A stretch of DNA of 64,000 nt. Origin: Gammaproteobacteria bacterium. Its GTDB lineage: Bacteria; Pseudomonadota; Gammaproteobacteria; Pseudomonadales; Pseudohongiellaceae. The notes beneath the pieces were generated by a model. That model did no database searches, was not told where the DNA came from, and saw only the letters and a program-made list of their open reading frames with translations. The stretch is taken from NCBI GenBank assembly GCA_030832825.1, contig JAURIJ010000006.1, positions 57,993 to 121,992 on the forward strand, given 5' to 3'. A program made the position numbers and the translations under genes. Positions within the stretch are counted from its first letter, which is position 1. The number at the start of each line of letters is the position of its first letter. Below, one piece after another: positions 55,479-64,000 of this stretch.

Positions 55479-58369
55479 TTCACCACGGCCCCGGTGGCAT
55501 CCAGCTCCACGAGGGGATAGCCGAGCTGCGCCAGCTCCTCGCCGATCACGGCCTTGTCCCCCACCACCAGCAGGATCATGCGCTCGAAGGGCAGGCGCTC
55601 GCGCGCCAGAGTGTTGATCTCCTCGCGGCTGATGCTGTCGATGATGCGGCTCTGCTCGTCGACGAAGTCGGGCGCCAGCCCGTACTCGATGATGCGGCCC
55701 AGGAACCCCGCCTTCTGCGTGGGCGTCTCGAAGTTCAACGCATCGCGCTGGCCCACGGCGGCACGGGTGAAGGCCAGTTCCTCGTCGGTGATGCCGCTGT
55801 CACGGAACTGCGTGATCTCGTTGACGAACTGGCGCACCGAGTCGGCCGTGCTGTCCATGCGCACGCTGGCGGCGGCGGTGAACGGGCCCGGAATGCTGGT
55901 GCTGGAGAAGCCGCTGCGCGCGCCGTAGGTGTAGCCCTTGTCCTCGCGCAGATTCAGGTTGATGCGGCTGCTGAAGGCGCCGCCCAGCACATAGTTCATC
56001 AGCGAGGACTTGAAGTAGTCGCCGGTGGCATCCCAGGGCATGTCGGTGACATAGCCGATGCGGATCTCGGACTGCGCCGCCCCGAGCTTGTCCACCAGAT
56101 ACAGCGTGTTGCCCGCATGTTCGGGCAGCGGCGGCTGCTCGCGCAGGGCCGGAGCCTCGCGTGGAAGGACATCGAGGAAGCTCAGGGCCGGCAGCAGCGT
56201 CGCCTCGTCCACATCGCCCACCGCCACGATCTGCAATGCACCAGTGGCCAGGGCCTGCTGACGGAAGGCCTCGACATCCGCCAGCGTCAGCGCCTCCAGC
56301 GTCTCGACCGTGCCGTTCACCGGCGTGGCGAAGGCATGCGCCTGCCCGTGCAGCAGTCCGTCGAAGACGAGATCGGCGATGGCGCTGGGCTGTTCGCGAT
56401 TGGCCTGCAGGGATTCGATCTGCTGGCGGCGCAGGCGGTCGAGGTCGGCCTCGGTGAAGGCCGGCTGCAGCAGGCGCTGCTCCAGCAGGGCCAGGGTCGG
56501 CGCCAGATTGCGACTCAGCGCATTGACGCTGACCTGCAGGTTCTCGCGGGCGGCGGTCACGCTGATGCGGCTGCCCAGCTTCTGCAGCTCGGCCTCGAAA
56601 GCCTCGGCGCTCAGCTGCTGCGTGCCCTCGTTGAGCAGACTCGCCGTCAGCCGTGCCAGCCCCCAGGTGCGCTCGTCGTTGAGCAGATGCCCGCCGCGAA
56701 ACACCAGACGCAGGGTCACGCTGGGAATCTCGTCGCTCTGGGTGCCGATGATCTGAGCGCCATTGGCCAGGGTCTGCTGCCAGAACGGCGGCACTTCCAC
56801 CAGTGGCGTCTGCCCTGCCCCCGGCCGCACGCTGCGATCGAAGCTGTCGCTCACCGGGCGCGGTTCCAGATCATCGAGCTCGGACGAGGTCACGCGCAGC
56901 GCCGGCGTGGGCACATAGGAATCGGGCTTGCTGGGCGCGACCCCCTCCTCGCGAGTCAGCACGCTGAGCACCACCGCCGGCTGGTCCTGGAGGTACCGGG
57001 TGAACACGCGCAGCACATCTTCCTTGGTCAATGCCCGCACGGCCTCGAGTTCCTGCGGCAGGAAGTTCGGGTTGTCCAGCAGATAGTCGTAGAGCGCCAG
57101 CCGCGACGCCTTGCCCTGCACACTCTCCAGCGCATTGATCAGGCTCGCCTCGGTCTGGCCCTTGAAAGTCTCCAGGTGCTCGTCGGTGATGTCCTCGGCA
57201 GCGAAGTCGGCCACGATGGCGCGCATGTCGGCCTCGAACTGCGCCAGATCGGCGCCGGGGAAAGGTTGCACCTCCAGACTGAACATGCCGCCCAGCTCCT
57301 GCGAGCCATTGGAGGCACTGGCATCGAGCGCCCGATTGCTCAGCACGAACTGTTGATAGAACAAAGAGTTGCGGCCTTCTCCTAGAATATTCGCGAGGGC
57401 CTGCAGCGGCACTCGGTCGGGGTGGGAGTACGGCACGCTGGGGAAGGCCATCACCAGCAGCGGGAAGCGCACGTTCTGATCCACGTAGGACACATGGCGA
57501 TCGGAGTCCAGCACGACCGGCTGCGGCACAGCGCGCTCCACGGCCGGGCCGGTGGGAATGCTGCCGAAGTACTTGTCGATCATGGCCAGGGTGGCGGCCT
57601 CGTCGAGATTGCCGGCCACGATCAGCGTGGCGTTGTTCGGGCCGTACCAGCGCAGGAAGAAGTGGCGCAGATCCTCCAGGGTGGCAGCGTCCAGATCCGC
57701 CGGATAACCAATCACCGGCCAGGAATACGGGTGGCCGCCTGGATACATGGCGGCAATCAGACTCTCATAGACACGGCCGTAGGGGCGGTTCTCGACATTC
57801 TGTCCGCGCTCGTTCTTCACCGTGTCGCGCTGAATCTCGAACTTCTCCTGGGTCACGGCTTCCAGCAGGAAGCCCATGCGGTCGGCCTCCAGCCACAGAA
57901 TGGTCTCGAGCTGGTTGGCGGGCACGGTCTGGAAGTAGTTCGTGCGATCGGTGCTGGTGGAGCCGTTCAGCGTGCCGCCAGCCTCGGTGACGATCTGGAA
58001 ATGGGCGTCGTCGCCGACATTGGCGGAGCCCTGGAACATCATGTGCTCGAAGAAGTGGGCGAAGCCGGAACGCTGGGGCTCCTCCCGGGCGGAGCCGACG
58101 TGGTAAGTGATGTTGACATGCACCAGCGGGTCGGAATCATCCTCGTGCAGCAGCACGGTCAGGCCGTTGGGGTGCACGTACTTGCGGTAGGGAATGAGGA
58201 TCTCGTCGCCGGCGCGGGTGATGGTTTCGGCAAGCGTCCAGGGGCTGCTGGCGGCAGGGGCAGCGGCCGTGCCGGCAGACGCGTCGGGGGCAGCGGGTGC
58301 GGCAGGACCAGGGTCGGAACAGGCGGCAAGCACGAGACTGAGAACGAAGAGGAAGAAGATGCGCAACAT
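55475..58369 (-). CDS. M16 family metalloprotease lipoprotein (insulinase/pitrilysin-like, fused pair)
   Basis: 964 residues from ATG 58369; the ORF track overextends. The leader ends in the lipobox SLVLAACS, predicting a lipid-anchored periplasmic protein. First M16 unit: GFAHFFEHMMFQGSAN with the inverted zinc motif HxxEH (HFFEH) and downstream Glu in TVKNERGQNVENRPYG. Second unit, from residue ~500, resembles an inactive M16 partner (LRLVFRGGHLLNDERTWGLARLTASLL) lacking HxxEH; DRTRAAVGQRDALNF-like segments end it. It is thus a complete active-inactive pair in one chain, cleaving small peptides. The overlap with cmoM suggests co-transcription. Confidence 0.9.
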   Translation of the reverse strand: MLRIFFLFVLSLVLAACSDPGPAAPAAPDASAGTAAAPAASSPWTLAETITRAGDEILIPYRKYVHPNGLTVLLHEDDSDPLVHVNITYHVGSAREEPQRSGFAHFFEHMMFQGSANVGDDAHFQIVTEAGGTLNGSTSTDRTNYFQTVPANQLETILWLEADRMGFLLEAVTQEKFEIQRDTVKNERGQNVENRPYGRVYESLIAAMYPGGHPYSWPVIGYPADLDAATLEDLRHFFLRWYGPNNATLIVAGNLDEAATLAMIDKYFGSIPTGPAVERAVPQPVVLDSDRHVSYVDQNVRFPLLVMAFPSVPYSHPDRVPLQALANILGEGRNSLFYQQFVLSNRALDASASNGSQELGGMFSLEVQPFPGADLAQFEADMRAIVADFAAEDITDEHLETFKGQTEASLINALESVQGKASRLALYDYLLDNPNFLPQELEAVRALTKEDVLRVFTRYLQDQPAVVLSVLTREEGVAPSKPDSYVPTPALRVTSSELDDLEPRPVSDSFDRSVRPGAGQTPLVEVPPFWQQTLANGAQIIGTQSDEIPSVTLRLVFRGGHLLNDERTWGLARLTASLLNEGTQQLSAEAFEAELQKLGSRISVTAARENLQVSVNALSRNLAPTLALLEQRLLQPAFTEADLDRLRRQQIESLQANREQPSAIADLVFDGLLHGQAHAFATPVNGTVETLEALTLADVEAFRQQALATGALQIVAVGDVDEATLLPALSFLDVLPREAPALREQPPLPEHAGNTLYLVDKLGAAQSEIRIGYVTDMPWDATGDYFKSSLMNYVLGGAFSSRINLNLREDKGYTYGARSGFSSTSIPGPFTAAASVRMDSTADSVRQFVNEITQFRDSGITDEELAFTRAAVGQRDALNFETPTQKAGFLGRIIEYGLAPDFVDEQSRIIDSISREEINTLARERLPFERMILLVVGDKAVIGEELAQLGYPLVELDATGAVVN

Positions 58370-58443
58370 GGGGACCTCGCGAATGGACTGTCGGGGTTTA
58401 TAGCCTGCCGGTTGGAAAAACACCAGCCGACGTGCAAGCAAGT

Positions 58444-58470
58444 CCTGTGGGAGCGGGCTTGCCCGCGAAC
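58444..58470. repeat. REP-like element (Pseudomonas-type)
   Basis: TGTGGGAGCGGGCTTGCCCGCG closely resembles the common extragenic palindrome of Pseudomonas genomes. The core GCGGGC-TT-GCCCGC is a 6-bp perfect hairpin at 58453-58466. It is 74 bp upstream of the M16 gene start. Confidence 0.7.
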
Positions 58471-58492
58471 CGAGCACTGAAGCTGGCCCTGC

Positions 58493-58642
58493 GGCCTGGG
58501 AGCGAGTTTGCAGACACGCTGCAAGTACGTCCCTGTAAGCTCGGCGCCCGCCATCCGACCGCCATGGATGGCGGGAGTGCCGGAAATGCAGGAGCATTTT
58601 TCGGCCCTGGCGGGCGACGGTCTGCAAACTCGCTCCCAGGCC
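58493..58642. repeat. 23-bp perfect inverted repeat enclosing a second hairpin
   Basis: Left arm 58493-58515 (starts GGCCTGGGAGCGAGTTTG) is perfectly complementary to right arm 58620-58642. The 104-bp interior holds a 10-bp inverted repeat, CCCGCCATCC at 58547-58556 with GGATGGCGGG at 58566-58575. The arm resembles the REP-like element just upstream (GGGAGCG), so this may be a REP pair in inverted orientation (REPIN-like). Confidence 0.9.
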
Positions 58643-58806
58643 ACAGGGCTCAAGTCCAGTGGCATCGACCAGACTCGTCTCGGCAACTTCTTACTTGTCG
58701 TTATGTCTTGTGCGGACGTTACAGCGGCACCGGATGTCGTGGTGGCACCGGTTTTCCCTTGGTTATCACCCAAGAGGAGTTGTAGAGATCGCTGGCAGTG
58801 GACAAA

Positions 58807-58921
58807 GGGGCTGTCCTCGGCCTGCTCGTCGGCGGACCGTTGGCCGCCCGGACGGCGGCCAGCGAGCCCCCAGGGATGGGTTCACGGCGTGTCCGCAGAC
58901 GAGCAGGCCGAGGGCAGCCCC
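58807..58921. repeat. 31-bp near-perfect inverted repeat with nested 11-bp hairpin
   Basis: Arms 58807-58837 and 58891-58921 match at 29 of 31 positions when one is reverse-complemented. Inside, CGTTGGCCGCC (58838-58848) pairs with GGCGGCCAGCG (58854-58864) across CGGAC, then comes GCCCCCAGGGATGGGTTCACG. The unit ends 28 bp from the DMT transporter stop codon. Together with the two repeats before it, it fills the 580-bp gap 58370-58949; 58643-58806 shows nothing recognisable. Confidence 0.9.
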
Positions 58922-58949
58922 GAATTCGGAGTGCAAAAACCGGCAACCC

Positions 58950-59810
58950 TTATCCCCGCCGCAACACCAACCACAACGCCACCACCGTCAGCGCCGTGCC
59001 CAGCAGCGTCGTCAGCGTGATCGGTTCCGCGAACAGCCCCCAGGCCATCAGCGCCGTCACCGGCGGCGTCAGGTACATGTAGGACGCCACCTGCGTCGCC
59101 GCGCCCTCGCGAATCATCATGAACAGCAGCGAGATCGCCCCGATGGAGAGCGCGAAGATCGACCACAGCAGCGCCGCCACCACCGTCGGCTGCCAGTCCA
59201 CCACCCGCGTCTCGAAGGCGAACATCAGCGGCAGACACACCAGCGCCGAAGCGCCGAACTGCAGCACCGAGCCCGCACGCAGGTCGAACTGCGGACAGAA
59301 ACGCTTCTGGTAGAGCGTGCCCGCCGTGATGCTGAACAGCGCCAGCACGCACAGCAGCAGACTCGTGGCCGTCAGGCCGATCAGCGAGAACTTGGCCATC
59401 ACCACCAGGCCCACGCCGCCCAGCCCGGCCAGCAGCCCCAGCCATTGCCGGCCACTCACCCGCTCCGCCACCATGGCGCCCAGCCAGGCGGTGAGAATCG
59501 GCTGCAACCCCACAATCAGGGACGACAGACTCGCCGACATGCCCAGCTTGATCGCCGCCCAGACGCCACCCAGATAGCCCGCCTGCAGCAACACGCCGGC
59601 CAGCGCGATGTGCGCCATCTGCCTGGGTGCCGGCCACTGCACGCGCGCCAGCAGGCACAGCGGGAGCATGATCAGGAGCACGCCGCTGAAGCGCAGGAAC
59701 AGGAAGGTCATGGGCTCGGCATGAGGCATGCCGTAGCGCGCCACGATGAAGCCCGTGCTCCAGATGAACACGAAGACGAAGGGAATCAGACGCCGCTGCT
59801 GTTCCGACAT
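58950..59810 (-). CDS. EamA/DMT superfamily transporter
   Basis: 286 residues with ten hydrophobic helices in two EamA repeats: FVFVFIWSTGFIVARYG and FSGVLLIMLPLCLLA in the first, LLLCVLALFSITAGTLYQKRF and TQVASYMYLTPPVTALMAWG in the second. DMT proteins export amino acids, nucleotides or metabolites across the inner membrane; the substrate is unknown. It lies 9 bp after glgA on the same strand, so it may be the tail of the glg operon. Confidence 0.88.
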   Translation of the reverse strand: MSEQQRRLIPFVFVFIWSTGFIVARYGMPHAEPMTFLFLRFSGVLLIMLPLCLLARVQWPAPRQMAHIALAGVLLQAGYLGGVWAAIKLGMSASLSSLIVGLQPILTAWLGAMVAERVSGRQWLGLLAGLGGVGLVVMAKFSLIGLTATSLLLCVLALFSITAGTLYQKRFCPQFDLRAGSVLQFGASALVCLPLMFAFETRVVDWQPTVVAALLWSIFALSIGAISLLFMMIREGAATQVASYMYLTPPVTALMAWGLFAEPITLTTLLGTALTVVALWLVLRRG

Positions 59811-59819
59811 GGCGGGAAC

Positions 59820-61424
59820 TCAGACCAGGGGCGCGTAGAGGTCGCTGACATAGCGCCGCACCACGTCGTCCCAGGTGAAGCGCGTGTTGAGCGCGCCCTT
59901 GCGCAGGGCCGCCCAGGCCGCCGGCCTTGCCAGCATGGCCACGCCCTGCTGCACACAGTCCAGCATGGCCTCGGCCTGGGCGCGCGGTGTCTCGCCCGTG
60001 AAGGCCAGTCCGTTGCGCCCGTGCACTACCGTGTCCCGCAGGCCGCCCACGTGGTGGACGATGCAGGGCGTGCCGGCCCGCATGGCCAGCATCTGGGAGA
60101 TGCCGCAGGGCTCGAAGCTGCTGGGCATGAGGAAGAGATCGCCGGCGGCGTAGAGGGCCTGGGCCAGGTCCTCGGAGAAGCCGCGCAGGAAGAGGAAATT
60201 CTCGTGCCGCACCATGGCAGCGGTGAAGAAGTGCTCCAGCGCCTCGTCGCCACTGCCGATCATGATGAACACGCCGTCCTGCAAGTCGCGCAGCAACCGG
60301 TCCAGGGCCGTGCACTCGCCGCCCTGGCCGTCGTCCACGCTCTGCAGGAAGAGCTGCACCTTCTGACTGGTGAGGCGGCCGACCGAGGTTAGCGTGCACG
60401 CCACCGGACGGCGTCGGCGCCGCCACTGGGCCACGCGACGCTCGGCGTGGAAATGCGCAGCAGGCACGCTCTGGCGCTGCCCCACCCAGTCCAGCAGGGC
60501 CGCCTCGATCAGGTCGAGCAACTGCAGGCGGGTGCGATGCGGCGCAGGCGCCTGGCAGTAGTCGCAGCCGTTGAGGATGCCGAACAGGCGGCCGGCGTCG
60601 TGCACGGCCTGCAGATCCCGCTCCAGCCCTTCCCCGCCGATGAAACCGCGGGCAGGGTCAGTGGGCTCCAGGATCTCCCGCGCATAGTTCGGCGACACGG
60701 CATGCACGCGATCACTGAGGGTGATGCCGGCGCGCATGAGGTTCACGCAGTCCCAGTGCCGCGGGTCCTGGAGGCGCGCGAGATCGGGCACCAGATCGGG
60801 GAACCAGCTGTGCAGGGAGGAGCCATCGCCGGCCAGCGGCCGCACGCCCTGCAGGGAGAGATTGTGAATGCTGTAGACGGTGGGCAGCGCCTGCAGCGCC
60901 CGGTAGCGCGGCTGGCAGTGGCGCAGGATGGCGAGCATGGCGGCGTGCCAGTCATGCAGGTGCAGGCGGTCGATGCCGGCGATGCGCTGGTCGACGAGCA
61001 GCTGCGCCACGGCCACGCAGAACAGCGCGAACTTGTGTGCATCCGTGGCGAAAGGCCCGTAGTGATCATTGCAGTAGATGGCGCCTTCGCCGCAGGCACC
61101 GAACAAAGGGTGTTCCAGGACGTAATGGGCCACCTCGCCGGTCTTCGCGGCGCGTGGCCGCTTCCCGGCGCCCTTGCCGGTGCCGGCGGGCTCGACGCGA
61201 TGGACTTCCACCGGCTCCGGGCGGCCGCAGAAGGACACGTCCACCGTGCCCAGCAGACGGGAGGGGTTGCGCCGGCTCAGTGCCTGATAGCCCGGGGTGA
61301 TGACCGACACCGTGTGCCCGAGGGCCGCCAGGGCCAGCGGCACATCCCGGATCACATCGCCAATTCCCCCGACCTTGCCGCCCTGCAGTGCCCCGTTCTC
61401 GGCGGCAATCATCGCGATATGCAT
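59820..61424 (-). CDS. glgA: Glycogen synthase GlgA
   Basis: 534 residues from ATG 61424 with AGGACAG upstream. GT5 features: ENGALQGGKVGGIGDVIRDVP (ADP-glucose Lys region, KVGG), HLHDWHAAMLAI, YSIHNLSLQG, VSPNYAREI, NGCDYCQ, SVGRLTSQK and SSFEPCGISQMLAMRAGTPCIV. It elongates alpha-1,4-glucan from ADP-glucose. A basic stretch QWRRRRRP and a KGAGKRPRAAK insertion are unusual compared with the common 477-residue form. It follows glgC by 10 bp. Confidence 0.93.
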   Translation of the reverse strand: MHIAMIAAENGALQGGKVGGIGDVIRDVPLALAALGHTVSVITPGYQALSRRNPSRLLGTVDVSFCGRPEPVEVHRVEPAGTGKGAGKRPRAAKTGEVAHYVLEHPLFGACGEGAIYCNDHYGPFATDAHKFALFCVAVAQLLVDQRIAGIDRLHLHDWHAAMLAILRHCQPRYRALQALPTVYSIHNLSLQGVRPLAGDGSSLHSWFPDLVPDLARLQDPRHWDCVNLMRAGITLSDRVHAVSPNYAREILEPTDPARGFIGGEGLERDLQAVHDAGRLFGILNGCDYCQAPAPHRTRLQLLDLIEAALLDWVGQRQSVPAAHFHAERRVAQWRRRRRPVACTLTSVGRLTSQKVQLFLQSVDDGQGGECTALDRLLRDLQDGVFIMIGSGDEALEHFFTAAMVRHENFLFLRGFSEDLAQALYAAGDLFLMPSSFEPCGISQMLAMRAGTPCIVHHVGGLRDTVVHGRNGLAFTGETPRAQAEAMLDCVQQGVAMLARPAAWAALRKGALNTRFTWDDVVRRYVSDLYAPLV

Positions 61425-61434
61425 CTGTCCTGCC

Positions 61435-62703
61435 CTAGATTCCACCCACCGACTGCCCGAGCATCTCGCGAGTGACCAGGGTGACGCCCTTGGCCGTCAC
61501 CCGGAAGCCGTTTGCCACGTCCTGCTTGCGGTCGTAACCGATCACCGTGCCCTCGGGCACCGTGCAGCCACGGTCGATGATGACCTTGCGCAGCTTGCAG
61601 TGACGCGCAATGACGACATCAGGCAGGACCACTGCCTCTTCGATGGTGGAGTAGGAATGCACCCGCACGTTCGAGAAGAGCAGCGATTTTCGCACCGTGG
61701 AGCCGGAAATAATACAGCCGCTCGAGACCATGGAATCGATGGCCGCGCCGCGCCGATCGTCGTCGTCGAACACGAACTTGGCCGGCGGCAGCTGCTCCTG
61801 GAAGGTCCAGATCGGCCAGCGCGGGTCATACAGGTTCAGCGGCGGCGTGGGCGAGACCAGCTCCATGTTGGCCAGCCAATAGGAGTCCAGATTGCCCACG
61901 TCACGCCAGTAGGCAGTCTGCTCCGGAGCCGGGTCGGCGAAGCGATAGGCGAAGACTTTATGGTCGGCAATGATGGACGGAATGATGTTCTTGCCGAAGT
62001 CGTGGTCGGAGCCGGCATTGCGGGCATCCTTGCGCAGCTGCTCGAACAGGAACTCCGTCTTGAACACGTAGTTGCCCATGGACGCCAGGCACATGGCCGG
62101 ATTGTCCGGCACGCTCTGCGGCTGCGCCGGCTTCTCGTGGAAGGCCAGGATGCGCTGCTGGCGATCCACACTCATCACGCCGAAGTTGCCCGCCGCCTCC
62201 TCCAGCGGCACTTCCATGCAGGACACGGTCATGTCGGCATCGTGCTCGGCATGGAAGGCCAGCATCTCGCCGTAGTCCTGGCGGTAGATGTGGTCGCCGG
62301 AGAGGATCATCACGTACTCGGGAATCTCGCCCCGGATGATGTCGATGTTCTGGAACACCGCATCCGCCGTGCCCATGTACCAGTTGTCGGAATGGCGCTG
62401 GGACGCCGGCAGGATCTCCACACCCTCCCCCAGCTCCTTCTTGAAGTGCCCCCAGCCGCGCACCAGATGCTTGATCAGCGAGTGGGCCTTGTACTGCGTC
62501 ACCACCCCGACGCGGCGCACGCCCGAGTTGATGCAGTTGGAGAGCGGGAAGTCGATGATGCGGAACTTGCCGCCGAAGAACAGCGCGGGCTTGGCCCGCC
62601 AGTCGGTCAGTTCGTGCAGGCGCGAGCCCCGTCCGCCCGCCAGGATCAGGGCGTAGGTGTTGCGGGTGAGCTTGCTGACATAGCGCGGTCCGTGTTCAGT
62701 CAT
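61435..62703 (-). CDS. glgC: Glucose-1-phosphate adenylyltransferase GlgC
   Basis: 422 residues from ATG 62703 with GAGGTG upstream; the GTG at 62709 is not used. Nucleotidyltransferase motifs: [74 protein letters not shown] and [13 protein letters not shown]. The C-terminal left-handed beta-helix follows. It makes ADP-glucose for GlgA and is normally activated by fructose-type metabolites. Stop codon TAG. Between glgP and glgA. Confidence 0.96.
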   Translation of the reverse strand: MTEHGPRYVSKLTRNTYALILAGGRGSRLHELTDWRAKPALFFGGKFRIIDFPLSNCINSGVRRVGVVTQYKAHSLIKHLVRGWGHFKKELGEGVEILPASQRHSDNWYMGTADAVFQNIDIIRGEIPEYVMILSGDHIYRQDYGEMLAFHAEHDADMTVSCMEVPLEEAAGNFGVMSVDRQQRILAFHEKPAQPQSVPDNPAMCLASMGNYVFKTEFLFEQLRKDARNAGSDHDFGKNIIPSIIADHKVFAYRFADPAPEQTAYWRDVGNLDSYWLANMELVSPTPPLNLYDPRWPIWTFQEQLPPAKFVFDDDDRRGAAIDSMVSSGCIISGSTVRKSLLFSNVRVHSYSTIEEAVVLPDVVIARHCKLRKVIIDRGCTVPEGTVIGYDRKQDVANGFRVTAKGVTLVTREMLGQSVGGI

Positions 62704-62736
62704 GGGCACCTCGAGTGTGAGTAAAGTGGCTGCGGG

Positions 62737-63999
<1,263 letters not shown>

Positions 64000-64000
64000 G

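Noticed and set aside
58659-60392. 577-residue plus-strand ORF, Gln/Arg/His rich
   Set aside because: Antisense to the DMT transporter and glgA, and it starts within the repeat cluster; composition is typical of a shadow frame.

Overview
The window is a contiguous, gene-dense, GC-rich stretch of a gammaproteobacterial chromosome. Two blocks of conserved synteny support this. One is the Pseudomonas-like run yccA-tusDCBE / cysG-serS-crcB-rarA-lolA-ftsK / trxB-aat-bpt-infA / clpA-clpS-cspD-icd, followed by the rluE-nudJ-mnmA-hflD-purB run also known from enterobacteria. The other is pabB-thrH-cysH-cysB, an order also known from Pseudomonas. The monomeric isocitrate dehydrogenase, the [4Fe-4S]-type CysH, the long-form PurC and the short FtsK fit a non-enteric gammaproteobacterium. 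I cannot name the genus.

Layout. 0-2.7 kb: 3' end of glutathione reductase, then a copper-exporting P-type ATPase. 2.7-4.8 kb: a perfect 19-bp inverted repeat, a secreted tyrosine-phosphatase-like protein and a solitary tyrosine recombinase. 4.9-7.2 kb: the periplasmic protease Prc. 7.2-16 kb: an accessory block of exported proteins (DUF5916 outer-membrane-type protein, double-VOC protein, YtcJ-like amidohydrolase, alpha/beta hydrolase, PQQ dehydrogenase). 16.1-45 kb: mostly housekeeping, beginning with tRNA-Ser(UGA) and containing an N-degron cluster (aat, bpt, clpA, clpS), a moaCDE operon placed inside the icd-purB synteny, and an orphan secretin-domain gene between roxA and pabB. 45-55.5 kb: thrH, cysH, cysB, a 5'-nucleotidase, a patatin-like phospholipase gene broken by an in-frame amber codon, msrA, an argD-like aminotransferase, glpE, mtnC and the RNA methyltransferases rlmI and cmoM. 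55.5-58.4 kb: a large M16 lipoprotein protease. 58.4-58.95 kb: the only non-coding stretch above 300 bp, filled with REP-like and long inverted repeats. 59-64 kb: a DMT-family transporter and a glycogen cluster (glgP-glgC-glgA, with glgP cut by the window end).

How genes work together. Sulfur handling recurs: CysG makes siroheme for sulfite reductase, CysH reduces activated sulfate, CysB regulates the regulon, GlpE is a sulfurtransferase, TusBCD-TusE pass persulfide sulfur to MnmA for tRNA 2-thiolation, MoaD/MoaE use sulfur for molybdopterin, and TrxB, Gor and MsrA maintain thiols. Aat and Bpt attach N-terminal degrons that ClpS delivers to ClpA(P). LolA, Prc and the M16 lipoprotein are envelope functions.

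No CRISPR array, prophage, insertion sequence, antiphage island or secondary-metabolite cluster was recognised. The best candidates for something undescribed are the exported-enzyme block at 7.2-16 kb, the repeat cluster at 58.4-58.9 kb and the orphan secretin-domain gene. None of these is demonstrated to be a new system from sequence alone.
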